A stretch of DNA of 64,000 nucleotides from CBDFLA01 sp965248915 (lineage in GTDB: Bacteria; Pseudomonadota; Alphaproteobacteria; M2410). Below, one piece after another: positions 44,238-53,227 of this stretch. Under the pieces are notes generated by a model. It was not told where the DNA came from. It saw nothing but the letters and a program-made list of their open reading frames with translations, and did not search any database. Location: assembly GCA_965248915.1 (NCBI GenBank), contig OZ252216.1, forward strand, positions 1,178,001 through 1,242,000, written 5' to 3'. The first letter of the stretch is position 1. The number at the start of each line of letters is the position of its first letter. The position numbers and the translations under genes were made by a program.

Positions 44238-46667
44238 CTAAAACCTAGTTCCTGCACTGAAACGGAAGGATTCCGTCTTGTCATAGTCTTCTTGAAGGAG
44301 AACTTCGGCAAAATCAAGGCGTATGGGTCCAAATGGTGAATCCCAAAACACACTCAATCCCACAGAAGCTCTTAGTGAAAGGTCATCGCGGACAATGTTG
44401 GGGTCAATACTACTTCCGATCGTATTGAGATCCTTGCTGTCGACAATCCCTACGGTTCCAAAATCCGCAAAAAAGCTGGCAAGGATGCCATATTCTTCTG
44501 GCAACCCGGTCGGGAAACTCACCTCGGCAGTCCCAATGGCATAGAATTTACCACCCAGACCATCCTGAGTTCTGATGTCCCGAGGACCAATCCCTGAGGG
44601 CTCAAAGCCACGGAAAGTCGCACCGCCTTTTCTAAACCGATCTGAAAGTCGGACCTTGTCTCCGTTCAAAGACTCGATGACACCAGCTGTCAGTTTCAGA
44701 CTGCCAATCACGTCATCAAAATGGAGTTTTTGGAAAACGTCGAACTGATACTCCGCACGCACGTAGTTGATGTCACCCCCAAGCCCAGCTATGTCGTGCT
44801 TGATTTGAAGGTCATAGCCCTTGGTGGGTTTAAGTGGATCGTTTCGCTTGTCCATGAAATAGGTGAATCCGAGCACTGATGTAGTAGTCGTCCCCGCTTC
44901 ATTACAAATGAACTGTGATACGCTTGTCGTATCGCAAACAATGATGAATTTGGAAGGATTTGTTGGATCAGTTGGATCAGGGGCAGCTCTTAGCGGAACA
45001 AGAATGTTGTCGCTTTTCAACGAGTACCTCACCGACAAGCGCGAAGAGTCGTTGAGAGGGAAACCTGTCCGCAGGTTTAGACCCGTCGTCTCCAATTGGT
45101 AATTTGAAGCATCGGCAATGTCGAAATCAGTCTGCGATCGAAAGACGTCAAATCCTGCAACCAAATTTCGTCCGAACAAATATGGCTCCGTAAAACTAAT
45201 GTCGACTTGTTGCCTTCGGTTGGAAGCATTGATTCGAAAACGTAAGAACTGCCCTCTCCCAAGTAGATTTCGCTCCGAAATACTCAAATCACCAGCAATT
45301 TGATCGGCGGAAGAGAATCCAAAACCGAACGAGAACTCTCCCGTTGGCTTCTCTTGGACCTGCACGTTCACCACAGTCTTATCAGGCTGCGATCCCGGCA
45401 ATTCCTCAATCTCCACTTCTTCGAAAAACTGCAGCGCTCTGATGCGACCACGAGAACGCTGAATACGGACCCGGTTATAGGCGTCGCCTTCCGAGAGGCG
45501 CATCTCTCTTCGGATAACGCGATCAAGTGTACGCGTGTTTCCGACAATATCGATCCGTTCTACGTAAACTCTAGGGCCTTCGTTAACAGTGAACGACACA
45601 TTGATTTTTTGATTCTCTCGATCGCGATCGATCGAGGGGCGGACGTCGACAAAGGCATAACCAACCGTTCCGGCCAGAAACGTTATTGCGTCAACTGATT
45701 TTTCGACTTTGTCGGCGTTGTAGACTTCGCCCGGCTCTAACTTAACCAACCGCTTTAGGGCTACTTCATTGAGTTCGTCAAGTTCGGTAGTAACGTCAAT
45801 TTCGCCAACTTCATATTGTGCACCTTCATCGACAACCAAAGTGATGAAAAACCCGTTCCGGTCTGGCGCCATTTCTGCAACAGACGAAGTGACTTGAAAG
45901 TCTGCATAACCATTCTTTTCGTAGAACTGTCGCAGGAGTTCCCGGTCATAGGTCAAACGATCAGGATCATAGTTGTCTCCAGAGGCGAATAGGTTCCACC
46001 ACTGAGATTCCTTGGTCGCAATAATCTTCTTAAGTTTGCGATCTCCAAATATTTCGTTTCCGAGAACATTAATACGGCGAATGCCCGTCACCGCTCCCTC
46101 GTTGATTTCATAGATCAAATCAACGCGATTTTGGGGCAACTGGATGATCTTTGGCTCGATGGTCGCAGCAAACCGTCCCTTGCGACGATAGAGGTCGGTC
46201 ATCCTCTGCAAATCGGCTTGGACGCGCGACCGGGTATAGACAATGCGGGGCCCGAGCTTAATCTCTTTGTAAAAATCAGCATTATCAATGGCTTTGTTAC
46301 CCTCGAAAACCACTCGGTTGATGATTGGATTTTCGACCACGTCCACAAATAGGGTGGTTCCCTGGCGGGTAATGCTGACATCCGCAAAAAGACCGGTTGC
46401 GAACAATGTCTTCAGAGATCTGTCTATACGCTCCGGCGAATACGGGTCTCCGATCTCAATGGCCAAATAGGACAAGACCGTGCCAATTTCGATACGCTGA
46501 TTGCCGCGAACCTCCAAAGCCTGAATTGATGTTTCCGATGCTGCGCCGACAGACTGTGCGCTGGCAATACCAGCAGTGATCGTTGGGCTAAATATCGTGG
46601 CCATTGCGACAATGGTGACACGCGCGCCAAATCGCAGCGCTTTGGCTTTCAAAAACGTCGAAATCAC
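44238..46667 (-). CDS. bamA: Outer membrane protein assembly factor BamA
   Basis: 809 residues from a GTG at 46667 that opens a good signal peptide (cleavage near SAQS). Five POTRA domains occupy roughly residues 45-430 (the first at IQALEVRGNQRIEIGTVLSY). A 16-strand barrel follows, with the loop-6 motif in GATFRGFEPSGIGPRD and a terminal Phe (SAGTRF) as in Omp85 proteins. It inserts beta-barrel proteins into the outer membrane. A short DPTDPTNP insertion lies in one extracellular loop. It lies 43 bases after rseP. Confidence 0.97.
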   Translation of the reverse strand: MISTFLKAKALRFGARVTIVAMATIFSPTITAGIASAQSVGAASETSIQALEVRGNQRIEIGTVLSYLAIEIGDPYSPERIDRSLKTLFATGLFADVSITRQGTTLFVDVVENPIINRVVFEGNKAIDNADFYKEIKLGPRIVYTRSRVQADLQRMTDLYRRKGRFAATIEPKIIQLPQNRVDLIYEINEGAVTGIRRINVLGNEIFGDRKLKKIIATKESQWWNLFASGDNYDPDRLTYDRELLRQFYEKNGYADFQVTSSVAEMAPDRNGFFITLVVDEGAQYEVGEIDVTTELDELNEVALKRLVKLEPGEVYNADKVEKSVDAITFLAGTVGYAFVDVRPSIDRDRENQKINVSFTVNEGPRVYVERIDIVGNTRTLDRVIRREMRLSEGDAYNRVRIQRSRGRIRALQFFEEVEIEELPGSQPDKTVVNVQVQEKPTGEFSFGFGFSSADQIAGDLSISERNLLGRGQFLRFRINASNRRQQVDISFTEPYLFGRNLVAGFDVFRSQTDFDIADASNYQLETTGLNLRTGFPLNDSSRLSVRYSLKSDNILVPLRAAPDPTDPTNPSKFIIVCDTTSVSQFICNEAGTTTTSVLGFTYFMDKRNDPLKPTKGYDLQIKHDIAGLGGDINYVRAEYQFDVFQKLHFDDVIGSLKLTAGVIESLNGDKVRLSDRFRKGGATFRGFEPSGIGPRDIRTQDGLGGKFYAIGTAEVSFPTGLPEEYGILASFFADFGTVGIVDSKDLNTIGSSIDPNIVRDDLSLRASVGLSVFWDSPFGPIRLDFAEVLLQEDYDKTESFRFSAGTRF

Positions 46668-46710
46668 AGTGTGTAATACCTACCCTAAGTTGCGACCAAA
46701 AGCCCCGCCG

Positions 46711-47883
46711 TCAAGAAAACAAACCCGTCAGTTTCTCAATCGCCTTGATACTGTTCAAATCATTCCATGTCACGAATATCAACGTGACGAGTACCACGAT
46801 CAAACCTATACGAAAACCAAACTCCTGAGTTCTCTCGCTAAGAGGCTTACCGCGCAATGCTTCGAAGCCGAAATACAGCAAATGGCCCCCATCTAAAAGG
46901 GGAATCGGGAACAAATTTACCAAACCTATGCTGATCGACAAAATCGCAATGAGCCCAATGAGGGAATAAACCCCTAATTGAGCCGCTTGGCCTGAGACTT
47001 GGGCAATTTTCACAGGGCCGCCAAGCTGTTTGGCATCCTCCTTACCGCGAATCAAACGTCCCAAATAGGCAAATGTTCTCTCAATAATGAAGCCTGTGCG
47101 CTTTGTACCTTCCCAGAGCGCTTCTCCGGGTCCATAGCGATAAAGGTGGATATCCTCTTCCGATTGCCTGGGGGTAATGCCGAGCCGCCCAATCTTCTGG
47201 CGATTTCCGAAAGCGTCTTCAGACTCTACCCTTCGAGGCGTCGCGGTTAGGACAACTTCCTGACCATCACGCGCGACCATAATCTCGCGCTCGCTTTCGG
47301 CACTCATACTAATAAGCACTTGAAGATCTCGAAATCTCTCAACTTTGCGCCCATCGATTGCAAGGATGAGGTCGTCAGGCAAGAAGCCCGCCTCTTCAGC
47401 AGCGCTGCCTTCTTCAACGGTCCCAACAACTGGATCCAAACCATAGTCGCCTAGTCCCATGAACAGGCCGGCGTAAACCACGATACCTAATATGAAATTA
47501 GCAATTGGCCCAGCCGCTACAATGGCTGATCGTTGCCAGACAGGTTTGAGGTGAAGAACTCCAGAGGCATCTCTCCCGTCGTGTTCGGCCTCCTCCACAA
47601 TGGCGTCAATATGCTCCCGGTCTGGAACACTAGCGGCACCATAGTCCCCAAGAAACTTGACATATCCACCAAGCGGCAACAGGGAAATCTTCCAACGGGT
47701 CCCGTGCTTGTCCGTCCGTCCGATGATCTCTTTTCCGAACCCAATGGAGAAAGTCTCAACGGTTACACCGCACCACCGCGCAACCAAAAAATGGCCGAGT
47801 TCATGAAAGAACACGACAATCGTGAGAACAACCAGAAACGGGATGATAAAGCCGAATATTCCCGCTGAACTTAAAAACTCCAT
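46711..47883 (-). CDS. rseP: RseP-type site-2 membrane metalloprotease
   Basis: 390 residues. The zinc motif His27-Glu-Leu-Gly-His31 lies in the first membrane segment (VVFFHELGHFLVARWCG). One PDZ domain is clear near residues 130-200 (LPDDLILAIDGRKVERFRDL), and the third metal ligand is in NLFPIPLLDGGHLLYF. It cleaves anti-sigma factors and signal-peptide remnants within the inner membrane. It sits between dxr and bamA, as usual. Confidence 0.95.
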   Translation of the reverse strand: MEFLSSAGIFGFIIPFLVVLTIVVFFHELGHFLVARWCGVTVETFSIGFGKEIIGRTDKHGTRWKISLLPLGGYVKFLGDYGAASVPDREHIDAIVEEAEHDGRDASGVLHLKPVWQRSAIVAAGPIANFILGIVVYAGLFMGLGDYGLDPVVGTVEEGSAAEEAGFLPDDLILAIDGRKVERFRDLQVLISMSAESEREIMVARDGQEVVLTATPRRVESEDAFGNRQKIGRLGITPRQSEEDIHLYRYGPGEALWEGTKRTGFIIERTFAYLGRLIRGKEDAKQLGGPVKIAQVSGQAAQLGVYSLIGLIAILSISIGLVNLFPIPLLDGGHLLYFGFEALRGKPLSERTQEFGFRIGLIVVLVTLIFVTWNDLNSIKAIEKLTGLFS

Positions 47884-47934
47884 AACTCGTCCCGTTCCTT
47901 GCGTACCAAATTACTTCTGCAATTAGTCTCTCGC

Positions 47935-49191
47935 CTACGCCGCAGTTACCTTGTCCGTCCACCGTTCAGCCCAATCTCGAGCCTGACGGTCGACATCGAA
48001 TACACCCTCTAACGATGTGAGACGGTTGCCCCCCTGCCCGCCATTTGAAGTGCCCTCCAAAGCGTCGAGTGTCGCCTTAACGACCTCAGTAATCTCGAGA
48101 AAACCAATATCGCCCCTCAAGAAGCGTGCGACCGCAACCTCGTTCGCAGCGTTGAGGATAGTAGGCGCGGACCCTCCGGTTTGCAAGCAATCCAATGTCA
48201 ATCCGAGGGCCGGAAATCGCTCCGCATCAGGCGATTCAAAGGTCAAACGGCCAAGCCCCGCTAAATCCAAGGGTGCGACCGGTGTCTCCATCCGAGACGG
48301 CCAGGCAAGTGTATAGGCAATGGGCGTGCGCATATCGGGGCTGCCCATCTGCGAAAGAACGGAGCCGTCACGATAGGTTACGAGGGAGTGGATGATGGAT
48401 TCTGGGTGAACCAAGATGTCGAGCTGATGTGGCGCGACAGGGAAAAGATGAAAAGCTTCAATAAGTTCCAGCCCTTTGTTCATCAAAGTTGCAGAATCGA
48501 CCGAGATCTTTTGTCCCATTGACCAATTTGGATGGGCTACCGCTTCATCGGGGCGCGCCTTTGACATTTGCTCCCGAGACCAAGTTCGAAAGGGTCCGCC
48601 AGAAGCAGTCAGAGTGATCTTCTCGATTGTTTCAGAGTGGTCAAAATCAAACACTTGAAAGACGGCGTTATGCTCAGAGTCCACGGGCAGCAGCACGCCG
48701 CCAGATTGTCTCACACGGTCCATGAATAAGTCGCCCGCACAAACCAGACACTCTTTGTTTGCAAAGGCGACAGTCGCGCCGCGGTCTACCGCCGCCAATG
48801 TAGGCTCAAGACCAGCGGCCCCAACTATGGCCGCCATGACCCAGTCTGCCGACCCAGAGGCGGCTTCAACAAGAGCCTTGCGGCCTGCGTCAACCTGAAT
48901 GCCCAGTCCGGCCAAACCGTCCTTGAGGGGCTCAAAGAGGTCCTCTCGGCCAATAGCCACCCGTTTGGGACGAAACTCTTTCGCGACCTCAATGAGTTCT
49001 GTTACGCGTTTCTCTGCGGTGAGGACTTCGACACTCAAAGGGCCGTCATGGGATGTACCTGTTGCTTTTCGATTTTCCTGACGCACGAGATCCAAGGTGC
49101 TTTGCCCGACCGAGCCTGTAGCGCCGAGTATCGCCACAGTCCGTTCAGATGTTTTGTCCGTTGAGTGAGGTTTCGTTTTCTCTAGGGCCAA
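47935..49191 (-). CDS. dxr: 1-deoxy-D-xylulose 5-phosphate reductoisomerase
   Basis: 418 residues from a TTG at 49191, preceded by GGGAGG and overlapping the end of cdsA by 10 bases; there is no suitable ATG. NADPH motif VAILGATGSVGQSTLDL, the metal and substrate residues in VDSEHNAVFQ, TASGGPFRTW, HPNWSMGQKISVDSATLMNK and HPESIIHSLV. It is the committed step of the MEP pathway and feeds ispDF and later UppS. Confidence 0.96.
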   Translation of the reverse strand: MALEKTKPHSTDKTSERTVAILGATGSVGQSTLDLVRQENRKATGTSHDGPLSVEVLTAEKRVTELIEVAKEFRPKRVAIGREDLFEPLKDGLAGLGIQVDAGRKALVEAASGSADWVMAAIVGAAGLEPTLAAVDRGATVAFANKECLVCAGDLFMDRVRQSGGVLLPVDSEHNAVFQVFDFDHSETIEKITLTASGGPFRTWSREQMSKARPDEAVAHPNWSMGQKISVDSATLMNKGLELIEAFHLFPVAPHQLDILVHPESIIHSLVTYRDGSVLSQMGSPDMRTPIAYTLAWPSRMETPVAPLDLAGLGRLTFESPDAERFPALGLTLDCLQTGGSAPTILNAANEVAVARFLRGDIGFLEITEVVKATLDALEGTSNGGQGGNRLTSLEGVFDVDRQARDWAERWTDKVTAA

Positions 49192-50051
49192 ATCAAAAGC
49201 CTCCCGTCATTCAGAAAGGCAAAGAGACCAACAGCCATAAGTACAAACAACAATCCATCCATACGGTCTAAGACGCCGCCATGGCCTGGAATGAAACCAC
49301 TTATATCTTTCACGCCAAAATGCCGTTTCACAGCAGATTCAAAGAGATCCCCCAATTGTGAAATAACGCTCAAGACTGCGCTAAGGATCACAAATACCTG
49401 CAGTGAAGCATCTTCAATGAGATATGCGGCGATAACCCCCATCAAGATCGACAGGACAATTCCACCAAAAAATCCAGCCCAAGTCTTATTCGGAGAGATT
49501 GAAGGTGCAAGTTTCCATCCACCAATCGATCGACCAGCAATGTAGCCACCGCTATCGGTCGCCCAGACGACGAAGAGCATCCAAAAAATAATCTCAAGCC
49601 CAAGGTCGACTTCAGCACGTATCCAGATGAAGATGATGCCGGGGAAAACGATGTAAGGAAGCGCCGCAACTACCCATAAGGCTTGAGTTTTTGCCTTTTT
49701 CAGTGAGAGGATTAGGCTGCCTAGACTGCCAATCCCGAGCGTCAGTATCGAAGCAAGCCAATTGGAATTCGTCGCAAAGTAAAAACACAGCAATGCGCTA
49801 ACAGTGGAAACCATGAACACTGGTGCAAAGGCCGCCATGTGGGCGCCGTCACTTAAGGCCATTCTGTACCATTCAAAGAGCATAAGAACGCCTACTAGGC
49901 CCAGAAAGCCGGCAAGCGGCCAGGCCCCAAAATAGACGACGGTTACCGCCAAAGGCACGAGCACCAGCGCAGAGAGTAGCCGCAGCGTAAGCGCTGACCC
50001 TCCGGCAGATTGCCCCGCCTCTCCATTGTTTTTCTCGGAAGTCTGGTTCAC
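49182..50051 (-). CDS. cdsA: Phosphatidate cytidylyltransferase
   Basis: 289 residues from a GTG at 50051, no ATG being available before the first membrane segment. Seven or eight membrane segments and the signature SQLGDLFESAVKRHFGVKD with ISGFIPGHGGVLDRMDG near the C-terminus. It makes CDP-diacylglycerol, the precursor of all phospholipids, upstream of PgpA. It follows the uppS-like gene by 18 bases. Confidence 0.95.
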   Translation of the reverse strand: MNQTSEKNNGEAGQSAGGSALTLRLLSALVLVPLAVTVVYFGAWPLAGFLGLVGVLMLFEWYRMALSDGAHMAAFAPVFMVSTVSALLCFYFATNSNWLASILTLGIGSLGSLILSLKKAKTQALWVVAALPYIVFPGIIFIWIRAEVDLGLEIIFWMLFVVWATDSGGYIAGRSIGGWKLAPSISPNKTWAGFFGGIVLSILMGVIAAYLIEDASLQVFVILSAVLSVISQLGDLFESAVKRHFGVKDISGFIPGHGGVLDRMDGLLFVLMAVGLFAFLNDGRLLIWP

Positions 50052-50069
50052 TTGAGCTCTATTCCCGCG

Positions 50070-50744
50070 CTACGCATCGATTTCCGTTTCCTCCCCCAAG
50101 GCGCCAAAACGTCGGTTCCTGTTGGCGTATTGATCTAACGCAGATTCAAAGTCTTCAACACCAAATCGACTCCAGTGTTTTTCACCAAACACGAACTCAG
50201 AGTAGGCCCCCGCCCAAATGCAAGCCTCACCAAGACGGCACTTACCTGTGAGATAAACAATGAGGTCCGGTGGCGTATTGCCACCAAAAATCAACGCGTT
50301 AGGCAGTAAATCCTCAAGTCTTTCGGGGGGGCAATTGTCATTTGCCAGACCCTGAATCGCACGGACAATATCGGTTTTGGCTGAATAGTCGAGAACAAAG
50401 ACCCAATCAAAGGGTACAACCCCAACCGGGGGAAAACTCATTTCATTTTGTGTTTGAGAGTTCTCCTTGGAATCAAACGGTTCCGGAGAAATATGAATGT
50501 GACACATTGTCGAAGTATGACTTTTCCACTCACTGATTGCCTTGGTTACCAATTCCTTAACGGTCGCTCGTGTCTCAGAGGACTCTGAAGCATCAATCTG
50601 AAGGATAACCCATGCGCGTCCAATTCCTTTCTCAACACATACTTGAGAAATAGACTCTAGTTCATTGTTAAATATTGTATATCGAGATCTTTCGATATCG
50701 GTGGAAACGTCGATGATGAACGCAAGGGTCTCAGGGTACCTCAA
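50070..50744 (-). CDS. Degenerate UppS-like cis-prenyltransferase homologue
   Basis: 224 residues in an intact frame from a TTG at 50744 with a good Shine-Dalgarno (GGAGA, 50749-50753). It is in the uppS position between frr and cdsA. The C-terminal half aligns with undecaprenyl diphosphate synthase: DYSAKTDIVRAIQGLAND, PDLIVYLTGKCRLGEACIW, AYSEFVF and NRRFG. Asp12, Arg170 and Glu183 match E. coli Asp26, Arg200 and Glu213. Other active-site residues are lost: the DGNGRWA motif reads DVSTDIE, Arg194 is Tyr164 and Ser202 is Gly172; the GH and FSSENW motifs are missing. Family knowledge makes a catalytic role doubtful; it may be a non-catalytic partner or regulator of a true UppS elsewhere. Calling it uppS would overstate it. 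Confidence 0.85.
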   Translation of the reverse strand: MRYPETLAFIIDVSTDIERSRYTIFNNELESISQVCVEKGIGRAWVILQIDASESSETRATVKELVTKAISEWKSHTSTMCHIHISPEPFDSKENSQTQNEMSFPPVGVVPFDWVFVLDYSAKTDIVRAIQGLANDNCPPERLEDLLPNALIFGGNTPPDLIVYLTGKCRLGEACIWAGAYSEFVFGEKHWSRFGVEDFESALDQYANRNRRFGALGEETEIDA

Positions 50745-50800
50745 CTTATCTCCGCCTCTTCGCCCCGAATATCCAATCGCTGGTTTAATAAAACCGCAGA

Positions 50801-51367
50801 TCAGACCTGCATGATCTCTTGGTCTTTTGAGTGTAACGCATCATCAATGTGCTTGATCGACTCATCTGTAAGACGCTGGATCTCCTCGGACCACATCTTC
50901 AACTCGTCCTCGCTCATGCGCCCCCCTTTTTGGGACTTCTTAATATTCTCCATGCCGTCACGTCGAACATTGCGAACGGCCACGCGGGCTTGCTCAGCAT
51001 ATTTTGCAGCAACCTTCGTGAGCTCCGTGCGTCTTTCTTCGTTCAATTCAGGAATGGGAACCCGGACCAACTGGCCATCCACGACCGGGTTGACCCCAAG
51101 GCCGGCAGAACCGATCGCCTTTTCAACTGCCTTGACCATGCTCTTGTCCCACACCTGTACGGAGAGCATTCTTGCCTCCGGTACAGATATTGTTCCGACC
51201 TGGCCCATAGGCATCTGTGTGCCATAGGCGTCAACCATCACTGGTTCGAGGAGGCTTGCTGAGGCACGACCTGTTCTTAGTCCACCAAATTCAGACTTCA
51301 GAGCGCCGAGTGCGCCTTCCATGCGGCGCTCAATGTCTTTGAGGTCCGGTTTGTCATGTTCTTCCAT
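50801..51367 (-). CDS. frr: Ribosome recycling factor
   Basis: 188 residues from ATG 51367, with GGAGAAG upstream; the frame continues into pyrH but that is only overlap. Typical features: GGLRTGRASASLLEPVMVDA, ARMLSVQVWDKSMVKAVEKA, NPVVDGQLVRVPIPELNEER and NVRRDGMENIKKSQKG. With EF-G it splits post-termination ribosomes. It follows pyrH by 26 bases in the order rpsB-tsf-pyrH-frr. Confidence 0.97.
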   Translation of the reverse strand: MEEHDKPDLKDIERRMEGALGALKSEFGGLRTGRASASLLEPVMVDAYGTQMPMGQVGTISVPEARMLSVQVWDKSMVKAVEKAIGSAGLGVNPVVDGQLVRVPIPELNEERRTELTKVAAKYAEQARVAVRNVRRDGMENIKKSQKGGRMSEDELKMWSEEIQRLTDESIKHIDDALHSKDQEIMQV

Positions 51368-51393
51368 GGCTACTTCTCCTCGACCTTGGAAAC

Positions 51394-52146
51394 TTAGGAA
51401 TCTGAGATGATTGTACACTGTCCTTCAGCATTAAGCACGCGAACGAACCCACCTTTTTCCCGTATGGAGAATACGACAATTGGGATGCCATTTTCACGAG
51501 AAAGCGAGATTGCTGACGCATCCATCACTTTGAGGTCCTGGGTCAAAACATCCATATAAGTCAGCGTCTCATAGCGCGTCGCATCCGCGTCGATCTTTGG
51601 ATCCGCGGTATAGACCCCATCGACCTGCGTCCCCTTCATCAGGGCATCACAGTTCATTTCAACCGCCCTCAATGCGGCTGCCGTATCGGTTGTAAAAAAG
51701 GGGTTCCCTGTACCCGCAGCGAAGATTACCACGCGGCCCTTCTCCATATGCCTGACAGCCCGGCGACGAATATAGGGTTCACACACCGTGGTCATGGGAA
51801 TTGCGGATTGGACGCGGGTATCGACCCCTATCCTCTCCAAGGCATTTTGCATGGCCAAGGCGTTCATCACCGTAGCAAGCATGCCCATGTAGTCGGCACT
51901 TGCCCTCTCCATGCCCTTGGCCGCGCCTGATAGACCGCGGAAGATATTTCCCCCACCGATAACCAAACAGACCTGTGTCCCAATGGCGGTCGCATCTCGC
52001 ACTTCGCCCGCGATCCGGTCGACGGTGGCGAGATCGATTCCAAAGGGTTCATCCCCCATCAAAGCTTCGCCGGAGATCTTGAGCAGGACCCGGCCAAACC
52101 TCAGATTCGAGGGCATTTCAGATGAATTCGACTCAGCTTGTGACAT
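51394..52146 (-). CDS. pyrH: UMP kinase
   Basis: 250 residues. It has RVLLKISGEALMGD, VCLVIGGGNIFRG, YMGMLATVMNALAMQNALER, VVIFAAGTGNPFFTTDTAAA and MKGTQVDGVYTADPK. The hexameric enzyme phosphorylates UMP to UDP, feeding CTP synthase (pyrG). It stands between tsf and frr. Confidence 0.97.
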   Translation of the reverse strand: MSQAESNSSEMPSNLRFGRVLLKISGEALMGDEPFGIDLATVDRIAGEVRDATAIGTQVCLVIGGGNIFRGLSGAAKGMERASADYMGMLATVMNALAMQNALERIGVDTRVQSAIPMTTVCEPYIRRRAVRHMEKGRVVIFAAGTGNPFFTTDTAAALRAVEMNCDALMKGTQVDGVYTADPKIDADATRYETLTYMDVLTQDLKVMDASAISLSRENGIPIVVFSIREKGGFVRVLNAEGQCTIISDS

Positions 52147-52208
52147 GAGGTTAACTGTCCCTCAAATTGCCGATAATTCCAACAAGTCGTTGTGCTGCCA
52201 ATCCCCAC

Positions 52209-53135
52209 TTAGGAAGTCGCGGCAGCGGCAACCTCAGCGGCAAAATCCTGCTCTTCTTTTTCGATGCCTTCGCCCAACGCAAATCGGACAAAACCAGCCA
52301 GCACAATAGGAGCACCGACGTCAGCTTCCGCATCCTTTAGAGCCTTTTCAACAGTTCGCTCGCCATCAATGACGAAAGTCTGCTTGGTCAAGACGACTTC
52401 CTCGTAGAATTTACGAATTCGGCCTTCCACCATTTTCTCAATGATGTTCTCAGGCTTTCCGGATTCTCGTGCTTCTGCGGAAAGAACTTCCTTCTCATGC
52501 TCGACAACTGCTGGATCAAGCTCATCGGTCGTTACCGCAAGAGGGCCCGTGGCCGCAACATGCATAGCAACCTGCTTGCCAATGGCTTCAAGTTTCGCAG
52601 CATCACCCGTGGATTCAAGGGCCACCAAAACACCAATCTTGCCCAAGCCTGGGACAACTTGATTGTGCACATAAGCGCTGACCACACCACTTTCGACCTG
52701 AAGGCCTGCTGAGCGACGTAAAGTCAGATTTTCACCAATCGTGCCGACCATGGTTGTCACGTGGTCCTTCACATTCTCACCGGCACCTGGGAAATCGGCC
52801 GCGGACAGAGCAACGAAATCTCCGTTGGAATCCAAAGCGATACCAGTGATTTGGCTGGTCAATTCTTGGAAGCCGTCATTGCGAGCCACAAAATCGGTCT
52901 CAGAATTGAGCTCAACAACCGCCCCAGACGTGCCTGACGTCGCTACGCCAACGAGCCCTTCAGCCGCAACACGGCCGGCTTTCTTGGCAGCCTTTGCCAG
53001 CCCTTTGGTCCGCAGCCAATCGATAGCGGCATCCATGTCGCCATTATTCTCAGTTAGAGCCGTCTTACAATCCATCATGCCTGCGCCAGATTTCTCGCGC
53101 AGTTCCTTCACGAGCGAAGCAGTAATGTTCGTCAT
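52209..53135 (-). CDS. tsf: Elongation factor Ts
   Basis: 308 residues from ATG 53135, with GAGGACAA upstream; a further six codons upstream are less likely. N-terminal KELREKSGAGMMDCKTALTE, WLRTKGLAKAAKKAGRVAAE and VELNSETDFVARNDGFQEL. It exchanges GDP for GTP on EF-Tu. It follows rpsB by 92 bases. Confidence 0.97.
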   Translation of the reverse strand: MTNITASLVKELREKSGAGMMDCKTALTENNGDMDAAIDWLRTKGLAKAAKKAGRVAAEGLVGVATSGTSGAVVELNSETDFVARNDGFQELTSQITGIALDSNGDFVALSAADFPGAGENVKDHVTTMVGTIGENLTLRRSAGLQVESGVVSAYVHNQVVPGLGKIGVLVALESTGDAAKLEAIGKQVAMHVAATGPLAVTTDELDPAVVEHEKEVLSAEARESGKPENIIEKMVEGRIRKFYEEVVLTKQTFVIDGERTVEKALKDAEADVGAPIVLAGFVRFALGEGIEKEEQDFAAEVAAAATS

Positions 53136-53227
53136 TTTGTCCTCATTCAACATGCTGTGGCGAGGAAACCCTCGCGCGTGCCCTCATCGATCTATCGTGA
53201 AGGCAGTATTCAGTTTGGCAAATTCAG

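Noticed and set aside
44940..44990. Short GGATCAGTT tandem repeat within bamA
   Set aside because: It simply encodes an Asp-Pro-Thr repeat in a barrel loop and keeps the frame.
50745..50800. Small GGTTT/AAACC hairpin between frr and the uppS-like gene
   Set aside because: Only five base pairs with A/T-rich loop and no T-run; too weak for a terminator.
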